The notes: generated by a model from the sequence alone, not told the origin. 64,000 nucleotides of DNA from Acidobacteriota bacterium (GCA_022562055.1 JADFQA010000010.1:18652-82651); one strand, 5' to 3'. Counted from the stretch's first letter, positions 17,684 to 26,810 are shown. A program made the numbers and translations.

Positions 17684-18834
17684 AACGGCTGCTGCTTGTG
17701 TTCTCGTTGGTTGCGGTGGTGATTGCACCGGCGTACGCAGCCCGCGACATCACGCAGTCCGATCTCGACGCCGCCGACAGAGAGCGGATCGCGTCTCAGG
17801 ATCGGCTAATCGATGCGACTACCGAATACGAACAGAGCATCGTGCGTCTCGACGAGTTGCAGAGCGAGGTCGCTCGCCTGTCAATTTCCCTAACCCGGAC
17901 AGAGGCAGAACTCGCCGTGACCCGCGAGAGTGCCGCCGCGCTGCTTGGGGAAATCTATCGACGCAACGAGTTGACAGGTATCGGCACCTTCTTCACCACG
18001 GCGGACATTGGTGAAGCAGCAATCAAGTTGGAGTACCTCAGCCGTCTCACCTCCCGCGAGACGGCGGCGATTGGGCGCGTAGAGGCCTTGTCCGCTAGTT
18101 ACGCCGCGCAGGGGGAGCGGATGACTGATGCGTTGGAGCGCCAGGTCGTGACGAACGAACGGCTCGCTGTGCTGGCCGAACAGATCATCAGCGAACTCGA
18201 TCGTGCCAACGAGGCCTACAAGGAGATCACCGCGGCGTACGAAGAGCAGGAGTACCGCAAGTGGCTGGCAACGTCCACGACGACCACCACGACGACGACC
18301 ACCACCACAACGACCGCGGCGCCGGTGGTGACCTCGACGACAACCGTCCCGACAAGTACGACAACTGTTCCGACAAGTACGACTACCACAACGCCTCCTC
18401 CTGAACCGCCACCGCCTCCTCCGCCAGTAGGTGGTTTCGCGTGTCCGGTCGACGGCGCAAGCTCGTTTGTCGATACCTGGGGTGCCCGCCGCTCGGGAGG
18501 CCGTTCGCATCAGGGTGTTGACATGATTGCGGTGCGAGGAACGCCGCTCGTAGCGATCGAAGCCGGGGTTGTGAAGCGGATGAGTAGCGGGTCGCTGGGT
18601 GGCATCACCGTGTGGTTGAAAGCGGCCAACGGCGACGAGTACTACTACGCCCACATGGATGGTTGGGCGCCGGGGCTTTCGGTAGGCCAATCGTTGGCGG
18701 CCGGTGAGCTGCTGGGTTACATCGGCAACTCAGGAAATGCCCGCTACACCGTCACGCATGTCCACTTCGAGTACCACCCCGGCGGAGGTGGCGCCGTCAA
18801 CCCCTACCCACTCGTGAAGGGCCTCTGCGGGTAA
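17680..18834 (+). CDS. Secreted M23 endopeptidase with coiled coil and Thr-rich linker
   Basis: 384 residues, a likely peptidoglycan hydrolase or an activator of one. A signal peptide (VKRLLLVFSLVAVVIAPAYA) is followed by coiled coil from about 30 to 205, as in EnvC/FtsX-linked proteins that act at division. A poly-Thr and then poly-Pro linker covers about 207 to 265, then the LytM/M23 domain: HQGVDMIAVRGTPLVAIEAG, YYYAHMDGW and HVHFEYHP. The Zn ligands H (HQGVD), D and H (HVH) are present, so it may be catalytically active. GTG 17680 was chosen from the signal peptide and the GTGA overlap. The linker DNA (about 18277-18420) is simple sequence. Confidence 0.9.
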   Translation: MKRLLLVFSLVAVVIAPAYAARDITQSDLDAADRERIASQDRLIDATTEYEQSIVRLDELQSEVARLSISLTRTEAELAVTRESAAALLGEIYRRNELTGIGTFFTTADIGEAAIKLEYLSRLTSRETAAIGRVEALSASYAAQGERMTDALERQVVTNERLAVLAEQIISELDRANEAYKEITAAYEEQEYRKWLATSTTTTTTTTTTTTTAAPVVTSTTTVPTSTTTVPTSTTTTTPPPEPPPPPPPVGGFACPVDGASSFVDTWGARRSGGRSHQGVDMIAVRGTPLVAIEAGVVKRMSSGSLGGITVWLKAANGDEYYYAHMDGWAPGLSVGQSLAAGELLGYIGNSGNARYTVTHVHFEYHPGGGGAVNPYPLVKGLCG

Positions 18835-18861
18835 CAGACGAAGCGCGGCCCTTCACACAGA

Positions 18862-18925
18862 CCGTTCTGGCGTCCAATAGTGCAGCAGGATCCTGCACTA
18901 TTGGACGCCAGAACGGGTTTTTTTT
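18862..18925 (+). terminator. Very strong intrinsic terminator with a perfect 24-bp stem
   Basis: Arms 18862-18885 and 18893-18916 are perfect reverse complements around a 7-base loop (CAGGATC), followed after one G by eight T at 18918-18925. It lies 28 bases after the M23 gene and before the convergent SDR gene, so it ends the fxsA-to-M23 operon. The stem is long for a bacterial terminator and has no mismatch. Confidence 0.92.
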
Positions 18926-18955
18926 CTGTGTTGTCCTCGCCCTTTTCGGTCGGGA

Positions 18956-19930
18956 CTATGCGTTGACTGGGTAGTCGATGCCGTTTGAGACCTTGACGAT
19001 TGCTTTCCAACCGGCCTGTTGGGCCTCCAGGTCGTGGAAGTGCACATGCTCCATGCGTTCGAGCGAGCCGGTTACCTTCTTCGGCCGTGATGCGAAAAAC
19101 TCGCCGTTGACATCGTCGCCAAACTCCAACGCCTGCAAATACCGCGACGCCCCCGTGGCGGTGGAGTGTTTCATGCCGAGAAACTTGGGGGAGTACTTGA
19201 ACATTGGAAGCATGACATATTTCATGAAGGCGTTCGCGTTCCGCCCCGCGTCGGTGTCCGGTGCGCTTCCCGGAGAGATGGTGTTCACCGTCACGCCGTC
19301 GGGCAGTTTTTTCGCGAGCTGCTGGCTCCACCAAGCAACGAACATCTTTGCGTTTGCATACGACACCGCGGCCTTGAACTTCTTGGGTTCTTCTCCACGG
19401 ATCACAGATACCGCAGTTGCGACAAGGTCGCCGCCGTACCGCTTGGACGCATCGCTGAGATCGGTCACCTTGAAGGTCGGCATGTCGCCGCGAGCTGCCT
19501 CTGACCCGGCAATCACGATTTTCGCCCTCTCTGCCAGCAGGCCATCCTCAAGGATCTGCATCGTGAGCTGATGATGTCCAATAAGCGAAGAAGAGAAGGT
19601 CATATCGATACCGCTGTCGGTCTGACGTAGTTCGCTTCCCGAGACCAGTCCTGCGTTCAGTAGCAGGAAGTCAATGGTGTCTCCGTTGGCGGCAAGCTCC
19701 GCCGCGGCCGCCTTGACGCTGGCCGGTTTGTTAAGGTCGAGCGCAAGTGGTGAAAACACGTCCTTCCCGGTCCGTTGTGCAAGGGTGGCCGAGGCTGCTT
19801 TAGCTTTAGCTTCGGTGCGCCCGGTCACGGTCACCTTCGCCCATCCGGCTTCAGCGAGTTGGGCCGCTGCTTCCAGGCCGAGGCCCGACGTCGCACCCGT
19901 GACGAGTGCGTGATTGGTGTTGCTGGTCAT
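18956..19930 (-). CDS. Short-chain dehydrogenase/reductase
   Basis: 324 residues. The Rossmann start HALVTGATSGLGLEAAAQL binds NAD(P), LLLNAGLVSG replaces the classical NNAG, and the active-site pair is SYANAKMFVAW (YxxxK). The length and long C-terminal part resemble retinol-dehydrogenase or protochlorophyllide-reductase-like SDRs rather than the 250-residue classical type; the substrate is unknown. Start ATG 19930 has AGGAGAG in front and overlaps the stop of the upstream SRPBCC gene by 4 bases. The pair is divergent from the SARP regulator, which may control it. Confidence 0.88.
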   Translation of the reverse strand: MTSNTNHALVTGATSGLGLEAAAQLAEAGWAKVTVTGRTEAKAKAASATLAQRTGKDVFSPLALDLNKPASVKAAAAELAANGDTIDFLLLNAGLVSGSELRQTDSGIDMTFSSSLIGHHQLTMQILEDGLLAERAKIVIAGSEAARGDMPTFKVTDLSDASKRYGGDLVATAVSVIRGEEPKKFKAAVSYANAKMFVAWWSQQLAKKLPDGVTVNTISPGSAPDTDAGRNANAFMKYVMLPMFKYSPKFLGMKHSTATGASRYLQALEFGDDVNGEFFASRPKKVTGSLERMEHVHFHDLEAQQAGWKAIVKVSNGIDYPVNA

Positions 19931-20430
19931 GGTATCTCTCCTTGTTCTGCGGTTTGGGGTATGGACGTGTGTCCGCCCGCTCCCTTGCGCGTTAGCGATT
20001 CTGTGTATAGGCGAAGCCCTTCGAGGCTGCGTTCCCACGCCGCGCTGAGTTGGCGATGGACAATAAGCCGATCGATGACCGGACCAAGCGGCCCTAGTCG
20101 CACGCTGTATCGAAAGCTTGCCTTGATCCGTGTCGCCGTCGCTTGGTCAGTAAGTTCAAAACGTATCAGACCGTGTTTCAGCGGCGACGCATCGTGGATG
20201 CTGTAGCCGACAAGCGAACCCTCGTCCCACTCGACCACCGTTTCGGTCATCCATCCGCTTGGACTCATGGAGCATCTGCGGGTGGCACCGATCCCAAGCG
20301 GTTCGTCGGATCTGCGCTGAATTTCGCGTATTGCAGGGTTCCATTCGACGACCGCATCGCCGTCCACGAGTGCGTCCCACACGACGTGGCGAGGCGCTTC
20401 GATGATCATGTCGGCCCTCATCGGTTCCAT
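19927..20430 (-). CDS. SRPBCC (START-like) family protein
   Basis: 167 residues. The pattern DMIIEAPRHVVWDALVDGDA with VVEWNPAIREI, the beta strands in the middle and the closing helix (LSAAWERSLEGLRLYTESL) are those of polyketide cyclase/START-like proteins. The start ATG 20430 has AAAGGAG at a good distance. The stop overlaps the SDR start, so the two products are made together and may act on the same ligand. About 115 bases separate it from the divergent SARP gene. Confidence 0.82.
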   Translation of the reverse strand: MEPMRADMIIEAPRHVVWDALVDGDAVVEWNPAIREIQRRSDEPLGIGATRRCSMSPSGWMTETVVEWDEGSLVGYSIHDASPLKHGLIRFELTDQATATRIKASFRYSVRLGPLGPVIDRLIVHRQLSAAWERSLEGLRLYTESLTRKGAGGHTSIPQTAEQGEIP

Positions 20431-20544
20431 GGGCTACTCCTTTCAAAGTGAATGATGGATCAGGGTGCTGTGTATTTGCTGTGGTCCTGGTGTACTCGAC
20501 CCGGACCGGCGGTCAGCTGTGTGCGAGCGCGGTACAGTCGGTAC

Positions 20545-23388
20545 ATGCACGTTGCAATTCTTGGACCCCTCGAGGTCCGTCAGGACAACACGCTATTGGT
20601 CCTCGGCGGCCCTAAACAGAGGGCCGTTCTCGCGATGCTTGCCATCCATCTCGGCGAGGTCGTTTCTCAGGATCGGCTGATCGAGGCTGTCTGGGGCAAC
20701 GATCTGCCCGCAAACCCATCAAACACATTGCAGTACCAGGTCGCACAGCTGCGGAAGCTTCTCGAAGATGATCCGTCCAAGCCACGGCGGCTCGTTACGC
20801 TATCGCCCGGCTACCTTCTCGAGTCGTCGACGATCACGGTCGACAATGTCGAGTTCGAGCGTCACGTTGGTGCCGCCAGGTCGCATCTCGCAGTTGAGGC
20901 CAACGCAGAGGCGCGAAATTCCATCGAAGCTGCGCTTCGGTTGTGGCGTGGGCCGGCGCTCGACGAGTTCCGCTACGAAGCCTTTGCGAGTGCGGAAGCT
21001 GACCGGCTCGATGCTGAGCGTGTTAGCGCACAGGAGTTGAGCATCGACATTGCCCTTGCACAGGGTCGCCACGGCGAAATGATTCCGCTGCTCGAGGACC
21101 TCACGTCTCGCTACCCGGTCCGCGAGGGGCTGTGGGCACAGCGAATGACTGCCCTCTATCGCGACGGCAGGCAAACAGAAGCGTTGCGCGCGTATCAGGA
21201 CGCTCGCGGTGCTCTGGTGGACGCCGGCATCGAACCGTCAGCCAAGCTGCGCGATCTTGAGCAAAATATCATCGACCAAGACGCAGATCTCGATGCGCCA
21301 GCGTTGTCCATCGACCCCTCCCGCACCAATCTCCCAACCCCGACCAATCGTCTGATCGGCCGGGAATCGGCGGTTGCGGACACCATCGGCACTCTTTCGG
21401 TGTCTCGGTTGGTCACGTTGGTTGGTTCGGGAGGAGCCGGCAAAACGAGACTCGCTATTGCGGTGGCCAACCAGCTTCACTCGAGCTATCGCGACGGTGT
21501 GTGGTTTGTCGAACTCGACGGTCTCGAGGAGCCTGAACTTGTGCCTGCTGTCGTCGGTCGAACGTTGGGAGTCAAAGAAGACCCGGCAGCGGAAGTTGTT
21601 GACACCGTTGCCGCGGCGCTGCGACATAAATCCGTGTTGATAGTGCTCGATAACTGTGAACACCTCGCGGAAGCCGCGGGGGACCTCGTGGAAACTCTTC
21701 TGCAACGCTGTCCGGGCCTATCGGTGCTTGCGACCAGTCAGTCGACGATGAACGTTTCGGGTGAGGTTGTGGTCAATGTCCCGCCGTTGGCATTGCCTGG
21801 CGAAACGGACTCGATATACGACCGTCTCGACGAGGTTGCCGCGGTTGCCCTGTTCTTGGAGCGATCCAAGGGCGCAAGCGGCCAACGACGTGATTGGACC
21901 GAAGCTGATCTCGCTGCCGTGGCCAACATTGTGTCAGAGCTCGACGGCATGCCGCTTGCTGTAGAGCTTGCCGCGGCGCGTACACGGTCGATGTCCCTCG
22001 ATGAGATTGCAAGAGGGTTGAGCGACAGATTCGAGATACTTGGGCGCGGTCCACGGACCGCACCGATACGACAACAATCGCTTCTTGGGGCGGTCGAGTG
22101 GAGTGTGTCGCTGCTTCAACCGCCGCTTCTTGACGCCTTGCTGAGATTGAGTGTCTTTGCCGGCAGTTATGGTGTGGAAACTGCGGCCAGCGTTGTTGGT
22201 GTGTCAGACAACGAGATGCGCGAGGTGTTGGCCGCTCTCGTTGATCGGTCTCTGATCTATCGGGTGACCGACCTCATTGGATCCGCTCGGTACGCGATGC
22301 TCGAAACGATCCGCAAGTACGGAGCGCGGGAATTGTCCGACACCGAGCTAGCGTCGGCGCAAGACGCTCACCTAGACACATTTATGTCGTTGGTCGCTGA
22401 GTCCGCCGATGGAATTTGCGGGCCGGACCAGGTCACCTGGCTGCACCGTCTGAACGGCGAGTACGAGAACATCAGGGCCGCTCTCGCTTGGAGTATCGCT
22501 GGCGGCTCGATTGAAAGTGGCATCCGGATGGGCGGACATCTTGGCGGTTACTGGGATTGGACCGGCCACTTGAAGGAGGCGTTCGAGTGGTATCGGAGGC
22601 TCGATGAGGCGGTGTCAGAACCGATCGTCGGACTCGGTGCGATCCAGGGATGGCGCGCCTATTTGGCATGGGAATTCGGCGACATGGATATGGGCAGGCG
22701 GTTTGGCGAACAGGCGCTTGAAACAGCGACCGCGATTGGTGACACGGTTGATGTGATTCTAGCTCTGTCCGTGGATGCCCTCTTGGCGAGGTCGGCCGGC
22801 GATCTAGATGCAGCCCGAGTCTCAGCGGAGACGATCGTCCGCCTTGCTACCGAAGCTGGGAACGATTGGAGGGTGGCGTGGGCATACAGCGCTCTAGCTA
22901 CGATCGCCCTTGTGGCGAAGGACTTAGACGCCGCCCTCACCCACGCTGAGACCACGATCGAAATTTTCGACCGGTGCGGCGACCAGCGGGGCATAGCGTG
23001 GGGCCTCATCGCCCATGCCCACGTCTCCCTCGATCGAGATGATCTCGATGCCGCAGACGCATACGCTTTGGATGCTCTCGCCAAGTCCGTTGACGTCTTT
23101 GATGACCGCAACATCTCGTGGTGCTTGGAGATACTCGCCGACATCGCCCGCCGTCGCGGAGAATTTGATCGTTCGGCGCGCTTATGGGGCGCGGCACATC
23201 CGCTTCGTGAGCATCGGGGGCTGCCCGGCTCGCCATCGAAGCTCGGCGAGCTTGATGACCTCGAACGTGCCTTGCGTTCTGAGATCGGTGACGATGTCGA
23301 TCTGATGATGCGCGCGGGTCGCGCCGATCCGCGGGGCGTCGTGGCCGGCGAAATCGCGAGGGTCGATCGATGGAAAGTGGCGTCCTGA
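20545..23388 (+). CDS. SARP/AfsR-type regulator with NTPase and TPR domains
   Basis: 947 residues. The N-terminus (HVAILGPLEVRQDNTLLVLG) with LIEAVWGNDLPANPSNTLQ is the OmpR-like DNA-binding domain of SARPs, then a BTAD domain to about 245 (YEAFASAEADRLDAERVSA, MTALYRDGRQTEALRAYQDA). An AAA/NB-ARC NTPase follows with Walker A GSGGAGKTRLA and Walker B VLIVLDNCEHLAEA, and the last 300 residues are helical TPR-like repeats that end in LAKSVDVFDDRNISWC and neighbours. Such proteins activate secondary-metabolite or other specialised genes in response to a nucleotide-dependent signal. No biosynthetic cluster lies nearby; the divergent SRPBCC-SDR pair is the only obvious local target. ATG 20545 was chosen from the family start. 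Confidence 0.93.
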   Translation: MHVAILGPLEVRQDNTLLVLGGPKQRAVLAMLAIHLGEVVSQDRLIEAVWGNDLPANPSNTLQYQVAQLRKLLEDDPSKPRRLVTLSPGYLLESSTITVDNVEFERHVGAARSHLAVEANAEARNSIEAALRLWRGPALDEFRYEAFASAEADRLDAERVSAQELSIDIALAQGRHGEMIPLLEDLTSRYPVREGLWAQRMTALYRDGRQTEALRAYQDARGALVDAGIEPSAKLRDLEQNIIDQDADLDAPALSIDPSRTNLPTPTNRLIGRESAVADTIGTLSVSRLVTLVGSGGAGKTRLAIAVANQLHSSYRDGVWFVELDGLEEPELVPAVVGRTLGVKEDPAAEVVDTVAAALRHKSVLIVLDNCEHLAEAAGDLVETLLQRCPGLSVLATSQSTMNVSGEVVVNVPPLALPGETDSIYDRLDEVAAVALFLERSKGASGQRRDWTEADLAAVANIVSELDGMPLAVELAAARTRSMSLDEIARGLSDRFEILGRGPRTAPIRQQSLLGAVEWSVSLLQPPLLDALLRLSVFAGSYGVETAASVVGVSDNEMREVLAALVDRSLIYRVTDLIGSARYAMLETIRKYGARELSDTELASAQDAHLDTFMSLVAESADGICGPDQVTWLHRLNGEYENIRAALAWSIAGGSIESGIRMGGHLGGYWDWTGHLKEAFEWYRRLDEAVSEPIVGLGAIQGWRAYLAWEFGDMDMGRRFGEQALETATAIGDTVDVILALSVDALLARSAGDLDAARVSAETIVRLATEAGNDWRVAWAYSALATIALVAKDLDAALTHAETTIEIFDRCGDQRGIAWGLIAHAHVSLDRDDLDAADAYALDALAKSVDVFDDRNISWCLEILADIARRRGEFDRSARLWGAAHPLREHRGLPGSPSKLGELDDLERALRSEIGDDVDLMMRAGRADPRGVVAGEIARVDRWKVAS

Positions 23389-23421
23389 CATGCCGCAGAC
23401 TGGGATGGTTGCCCCCGGTGG

Positions 23422-24573
23422 CTAGGCGCGAGCGGTCTCCATGTCTTCAAGACGTTGGGCAATGATATCCATCCGGGTTCCACACGAGTCGTCCTCGGCG
23501 GGTGGGACCACACCAACCAATGTTTTTGCAGCGGCGATAATTGCCTTTCCTGCGGGGCCGTCAGGGTAAAAGCGTACAACCGGCTTGCCATTGTCGCCGC
23601 CTTCGACGACGTGTGGATCTAGGGGAATCTTGGCTAGCAGCGGCACCCCGATCTGATCCGCGAGTTCTTGACCTCCGCCTTCGCCAAACAATTTGTAGTG
23701 GCTGCCGTCCTCGGTGGTGAATCCAGACATGTTTTCAATGACCCCGAGCACCGGCATGAACGACCGTCGAGCCATGTCGGCCACTCGCGCGGCGACTTTT
23801 TGGGCGGCCTTTTGCGGGGTGGTGACAACGATCATCTCGGCTTGAGGGAGGAGGCGACCCAGCGCCATCTGGATGTCCCCTGTGCCGGGCGGCATGTCGA
23901 TCAGTAGGTAGTCGAGGTCTTTCGACCACGCCACATCACGCAAGAACTGTTCGAGAGCCTTCGACAGCATCAGCCCCCGCCACATCAACGCAGTTTGTTC
24001 ATCCTCGATGATGAGACCGGTCGAGACGACTTCGATCCCGTAGGCGATTGTCGGCTGGATCTTGCGATCATCGGCTGCTTCGAGCCGGGTGTCGAGCGAA
24101 CCGAGGATGCGGGGGATGGAGAACCCCCAAATGTCGGCGTCGAGAATGCCGACCTTGTGACCCAAGTCCACCAGCGCGACCGCGAGGTTCGCGGTCAACG
24201 ACGACTTACCGACGCCTCCTTTCCCGGATGACACCGCAATGACGCGGGTCGTCGGGCTCACCATGGTTGTTTCGGCGTTGTCGCGGACCCGCAGTCGGGC
24301 CTTCTCCATCAGCTCGGTGCGTTGTGCCTTGGTCATCGCCGAGATCTTGATCCTCACATCGTCCACACCTGGAAAGCTGCCGACCTTGCGTACGACGTCC
24401 GTTTCGATCTGGTCGCGCATCGGGCACGCCGCAATCGTGAGGGCGATTCCGATCGTCACCTGGCCACCGTCGATAGTGATCCCGGCGACCATGCCGAGCT
24501 CGACAATGTCGATGCCCAGTTCAGGGTCGATCACGCCCCTCAGGGCTCCTTCAATGTCGTCGCGGCGAATCAT
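23422..24573 (-). CDS. mrp: Mrp/ApbC-family iron-sulfur carrier ATPase
   Basis: 383 residues. An N-terminal MIP18/DUF59 domain (about 1 to 85, VIDPELGIDIVELGMVAG) is fused to a deviant P-loop ATPase with SSGKGGVGKSSLTANLAVAL, DADIWGFSIPRIL and LIDMPPGTGDIQMALG. Relatives hold and pass Fe-S clusters to target enzymes. The usual CxxC pair near the ATPase C-terminus is not visible; the region reads VIENMSGFTTEDGSHYKLFG, where Mrp normally has NMSxFxCPxC, so cluster binding may differ. A lone Cys lies near the end (EDDSCGTRMD). Start ATG 24573 gives the usual N-terminus. Confidence 0.88.
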   Translation of the reverse strand: MIRRDDIEGALRGVIDPELGIDIVELGMVAGITIDGGQVTIGIALTIAACPMRDQIETDVVRKVGSFPGVDDVRIKISAMTKAQRTELMEKARLRVRDNAETTMVSPTTRVIAVSSGKGGVGKSSLTANLAVALVDLGHKVGILDADIWGFSIPRILGSLDTRLEAADDRKIQPTIAYGIEVVSTGLIIEDEQTALMWRGLMLSKALEQFLRDVAWSKDLDYLLIDMPPGTGDIQMALGRLLPQAEMIVVTTPQKAAQKVAARVADMARRSFMPVLGVIENMSGFTTEDGSHYKLFGEGGGQELADQIGVPLLAKIPLDPHVVEGGDNGKPVVRFYPDGPAGKAIIAAAKTLVGVVPPAEDDSCGTRMDIIAQRLEDMETARA

Positions 24574-24687
24574 GCCCGTATGGTATCTGAGTGAGACGTC
24601 AGCCACGACGTCCCACTGAGCGTTGCTATCGTGACGGCCGACCACCTAGTACCCAAGCCGTCAGCGCGCTCGCGCTCGGAGGATCAT

Positions 24688-25704
24688 ATGAACGTTCTTG
24701 TCACCGGCGGCGCCGGTTACATCGGCAGTCACATCGTCATCGAACTGACCGCCGCTGGGCACAATGTGGTCATTGCCGACAACCTGGTGAACAGCGACCG
24801 CAAAGTGATCGACCGTCTTGAGACGATCATCGGCCACCCCACGACCTTTGTGCAAGTCGATATCACCGACGCGATTGCGCTCAACGACGTCTTCGACGAA
24901 CACAGTTTTGACTCGGTTATCCACATGGCCGGACTCAAGGCAGTAGGCGAGTCTGTGTCTCGGCCGATCGACTACTACCTCAACAATATTGGGAGTGGGG
25001 CGGTCCTGGCCCGAGTCATGGCGAACCATGGCGTGAGAAATCTGGTGTTTTCCTCCTCGGCCACGGTGTATGGCATCCCCGATGAGCTTCCTCTAACAGA
25101 GGAGTCCACTCTGTCTGCGATCAACCCGTACGGGCGGACGAAGTTGATGCTCGAAGAGATGTTCCGCGATGTTGCCGCGTCAGAACCCGGTTGGAACATC
25201 ATTTTGCTGCGCTACTTCAACCCGATCGGCGCCCACAGCTCCGGTCTTATCGGCGAAGACCCTGCCGGCATACCCAACAACTTGCTGCCCTTTGTTGCAC
25301 AGGTCGCGGTCGGCCGTCTCGAAAAACTCAGTGTGTTCGGTGACGACTGGCCGACCCCTGACGGCACCCCGATCCGTGACTACATCCACGTCTTCGACCT
25401 GGCAACAGGTCACGTCGCAGCCCTCGCCAAACTTGCTGAGGACCCCGGTGTTGTGGTGTACAACCTGGGGACAGGTAGAGGCGTATCCGTGCTTGAGGTG
25501 GTGGCAGCCTTTGAGAAAGCCACCGGCGTTGAGATCCCGTACGAAATCGTCGGCCGCCGCGACGGGGACGCCGCCGAGGCCTGGGCCGACGTTTCAAAGG
25601 CCGAACGTGAACTCGGTTGGAAGGCGACCAAAACGCTGGTTGAGGGCTGCGCCGACTCTTGGAATTGGCAGTCGAATAACCCCCATGGCTTCAAAGGGTC
25701 TTAG
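24688..25704 (+). CDS. galE: UDP-glucose 4-epimerase
   Basis: Interconverts UDP-glucose and UDP-galactose for envelope sugars. 338 residues of the extended SDR fold: NVLVTGGAGYIGSHIVIEL binds NAD, SSSATVYGIPDELPLTE carries the catalytic Ser, NPYGRTKLMLEEMFRD the YxxxK pair, and RYFNPIGAHSSGLIGEDP and GTPIRDYIHVFDLATGH are GalE signatures. Start ATG 24688 has CGGAGGA in front; an upstream in-frame ATG lies within the divergent mrp leader. The next gene begins directly after its stop. Confidence 0.95.
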   Translation: MNVLVTGGAGYIGSHIVIELTAAGHNVVIADNLVNSDRKVIDRLETIIGHPTTFVQVDITDAIALNDVFDEHSFDSVIHMAGLKAVGESVSRPIDYYLNNIGSGAVLARVMANHGVRNLVFSSSATVYGIPDELPLTEESTLSAINPYGRTKLMLEEMFRDVAASEPGWNIILLRYFNPIGAHSSGLIGEDPAGIPNNLLPFVAQVAVGRLEKLSVFGDDWPTPDGTPIRDYIHVFDLATGHVAALAKLAEDPGVVVYNLGTGRGVSVLEVVAAFEKATGVEIPYEIVGRRDGDAAEAWADVSKAERELGWKATKTLVEGCADSWNWQSNNPHGFKGS

Positions 25705-26346
25705 ATGAAGCTGCTCACCATCCACCGAGCCGACCACGCCGAGACGATCTCGCTTGCCCGCCGCGTCGTCGACACCGGAATCCGTAAGACCGAGGTCCCC
25801 GAGGTCCGTATAGATGCATTGGGACTAGTTGGTGACATCATTGCTGACAAGGTCAATCACGGCGGCCTTGACCAAGCCGTCTACGTGTACAGCCGAGAGG
25901 ACGCCGACTGGTGGCAATCCGAGTACGGGTATGCGGTCCCGAGCGGTGGTTTTGGTGAGAACCTCGTGTTTGATGGATATGACGGTGCAACGTTGCGTGT
26001 GGGGGACCGGTTCACGATCGGTGACGTCGTGCTCGAAGCGACCGGTCCTCGCATAGCGTGTGCGGTTGTTGTGCACCACGTTGGGGACTCCGAGTTCCTC
26101 AAACGTTTCCGGGTCGCGCAACGCCCCGGTTTCTACACAAGAGTCCTGACTTACGGGACGGTTCAATCCGGAATGCGCGTCGGGTACAAACCGGCGTCAA
26201 CCGACAACCCGACGATCTTGGAACTCGTCGAGGGCTATTTCGACTCTTCGAAGGACCGTGCGTTTCTCGACTACGTCCTCGGCGCTCCGATCTCTGAAAG
26301 AGACCGCGTCATGTATCAGGCGCGATGTGACCGCCTGGGGACGTGA
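25705..26346 (+). CDS. MOSC domain protein, YiiM-like
   Basis: 213 residues. The MOSC domain spans about 30 to 165: VGDIIADKVNHGGLDQAVYV, FGENLVFDGYDGATLRVGDRF and EATGPRIACAVVV, the last holding the conserved Cys region. The final 50 residues match the short helical 3-alpha tail of YiiM-type proteins. Members act in detoxifying N-hydroxylated compounds with a molybdenum cofactor, or move sulfur or metals. It starts one base after the galE stop; that may be chance or co-transcription. A molybdenum-cofactor gene, moaA, is present at 41 kb. Confidence 0.88.
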   Translation: MKLLTIHRADHAETISLARRVVDTGIRKTEVPEVRIDALGLVGDIIADKVNHGGLDQAVYVYSREDADWWQSEYGYAVPSGGFGENLVFDGYDGATLRVGDRFTIGDVVLEATGPRIACAVVVHHVGDSEFLKRFRVAQRPGFYTRVLTYGTVQSGMRVGYKPASTDNPTILELVEGYFDSSKDRAFLDYVLGAPISERDRVMYQARCDRLGT

Positions 26347-26361
26347 CGTCTCAAAGGATTA

Positions 26362-26397
26362 CATTCTGTCAAGAATGCCCGAATTTGGTCGTATAAT
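26362..26397 (+). promoter_or_regulatory. Promoter of the ErpA-like gene with an overlapping inverted repeat
   Basis: A perfect TATAAT at 26392-26397 lies 29 bases before the ErpA-like start. The -35 is weak (CTGTCA at 26366-26371, spacing 20). Over it sits CATTCT-GTCA-AGAATG at 26362-26377, an inverted repeat with six-base arms that could be an operator. The -10 call is good; the regulator is unknown. Confidence 0.5.
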
Positions 26398-26426
26398 GAA
26401 GAAGTCTCCGGAAAAGGCTTTTGTAC

Positions 26427-26810
26427 ATGTTGACCAATGATGTTGCCACCAAGGCGGTTGTTCTAGATGCCGCTACCGAAATAATCCCTGTGATGCTCAC
26501 CACGGCGGCCGCCGCCAAGGTCGGCGAACTCATCGCGGCTGAGGGCGACATCAGCCTCGGATTGCGCCTCACCGTGCGTCCCGGTGGTTGCTCCGGCTTC
26601 TCGTACGAAATGTACTTCGATTCGAAGATCGACGAGTCAGACGTCGTCTCCGTCACCGATGGTGTTCGTCTGATTGTTGACGAGGACAGCACGATGAAGC
26701 TTTCTGGCTCGACTGTGGACTATAAAGAGCAGGGTCTGCAGGGTTCCGGCTTTGCGATCAACAACCCCAATCAACAGCGAGGTTGCGGCTGCGGCCAATC
26801 GTTCAGCTGA
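26427..26810 (+). CDS. erpA: ErpA/IscA-type iron-sulfur cluster insertion protein
   Basis: 127 residues of the A-type carrier family that passes Fe-S clusters to apo-proteins. The three conserved Cys are in RLTVRPGGCSGFSYEMYF and the final GCGCGQSFS, and LSGSTVDYKEQGLQGSGFAINNPN is the family signature. The first 20 residues before VMLTTAAAAKVGELIA are extra and likely flexible. ATG 26427 follows an AAAAGG sequence; an upstream TTG at 26421 is less likely. It is alone, closed by an intrinsic terminator, with its own TATAAT promoter. Confidence 0.93.
   Translation: MLTNDVATKAVVLDAATEIIPVMLTTAAAAKVGELIAAEGDISLGLRLTVRPGGCSGFSYEMYFDSKIDESDVVSVTDGVRLIVDEDSTMKLSGSTVDYKEQGLQGSGFAINNPNQQRGCGCGQSFS

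Noticed and set aside
18277..18420. Simple repeat that might be a regulatory or CRISPR-like array
   Set aside because: It is the ACC/ACG codon run for the Thr-rich linker of the M23 protein, without spacers.
22659..23591. 310-codon open frame on the minus strand
   Set aside because: Opposite the TPR part of the SARP regulator; Ser/Arg-rich shadow.
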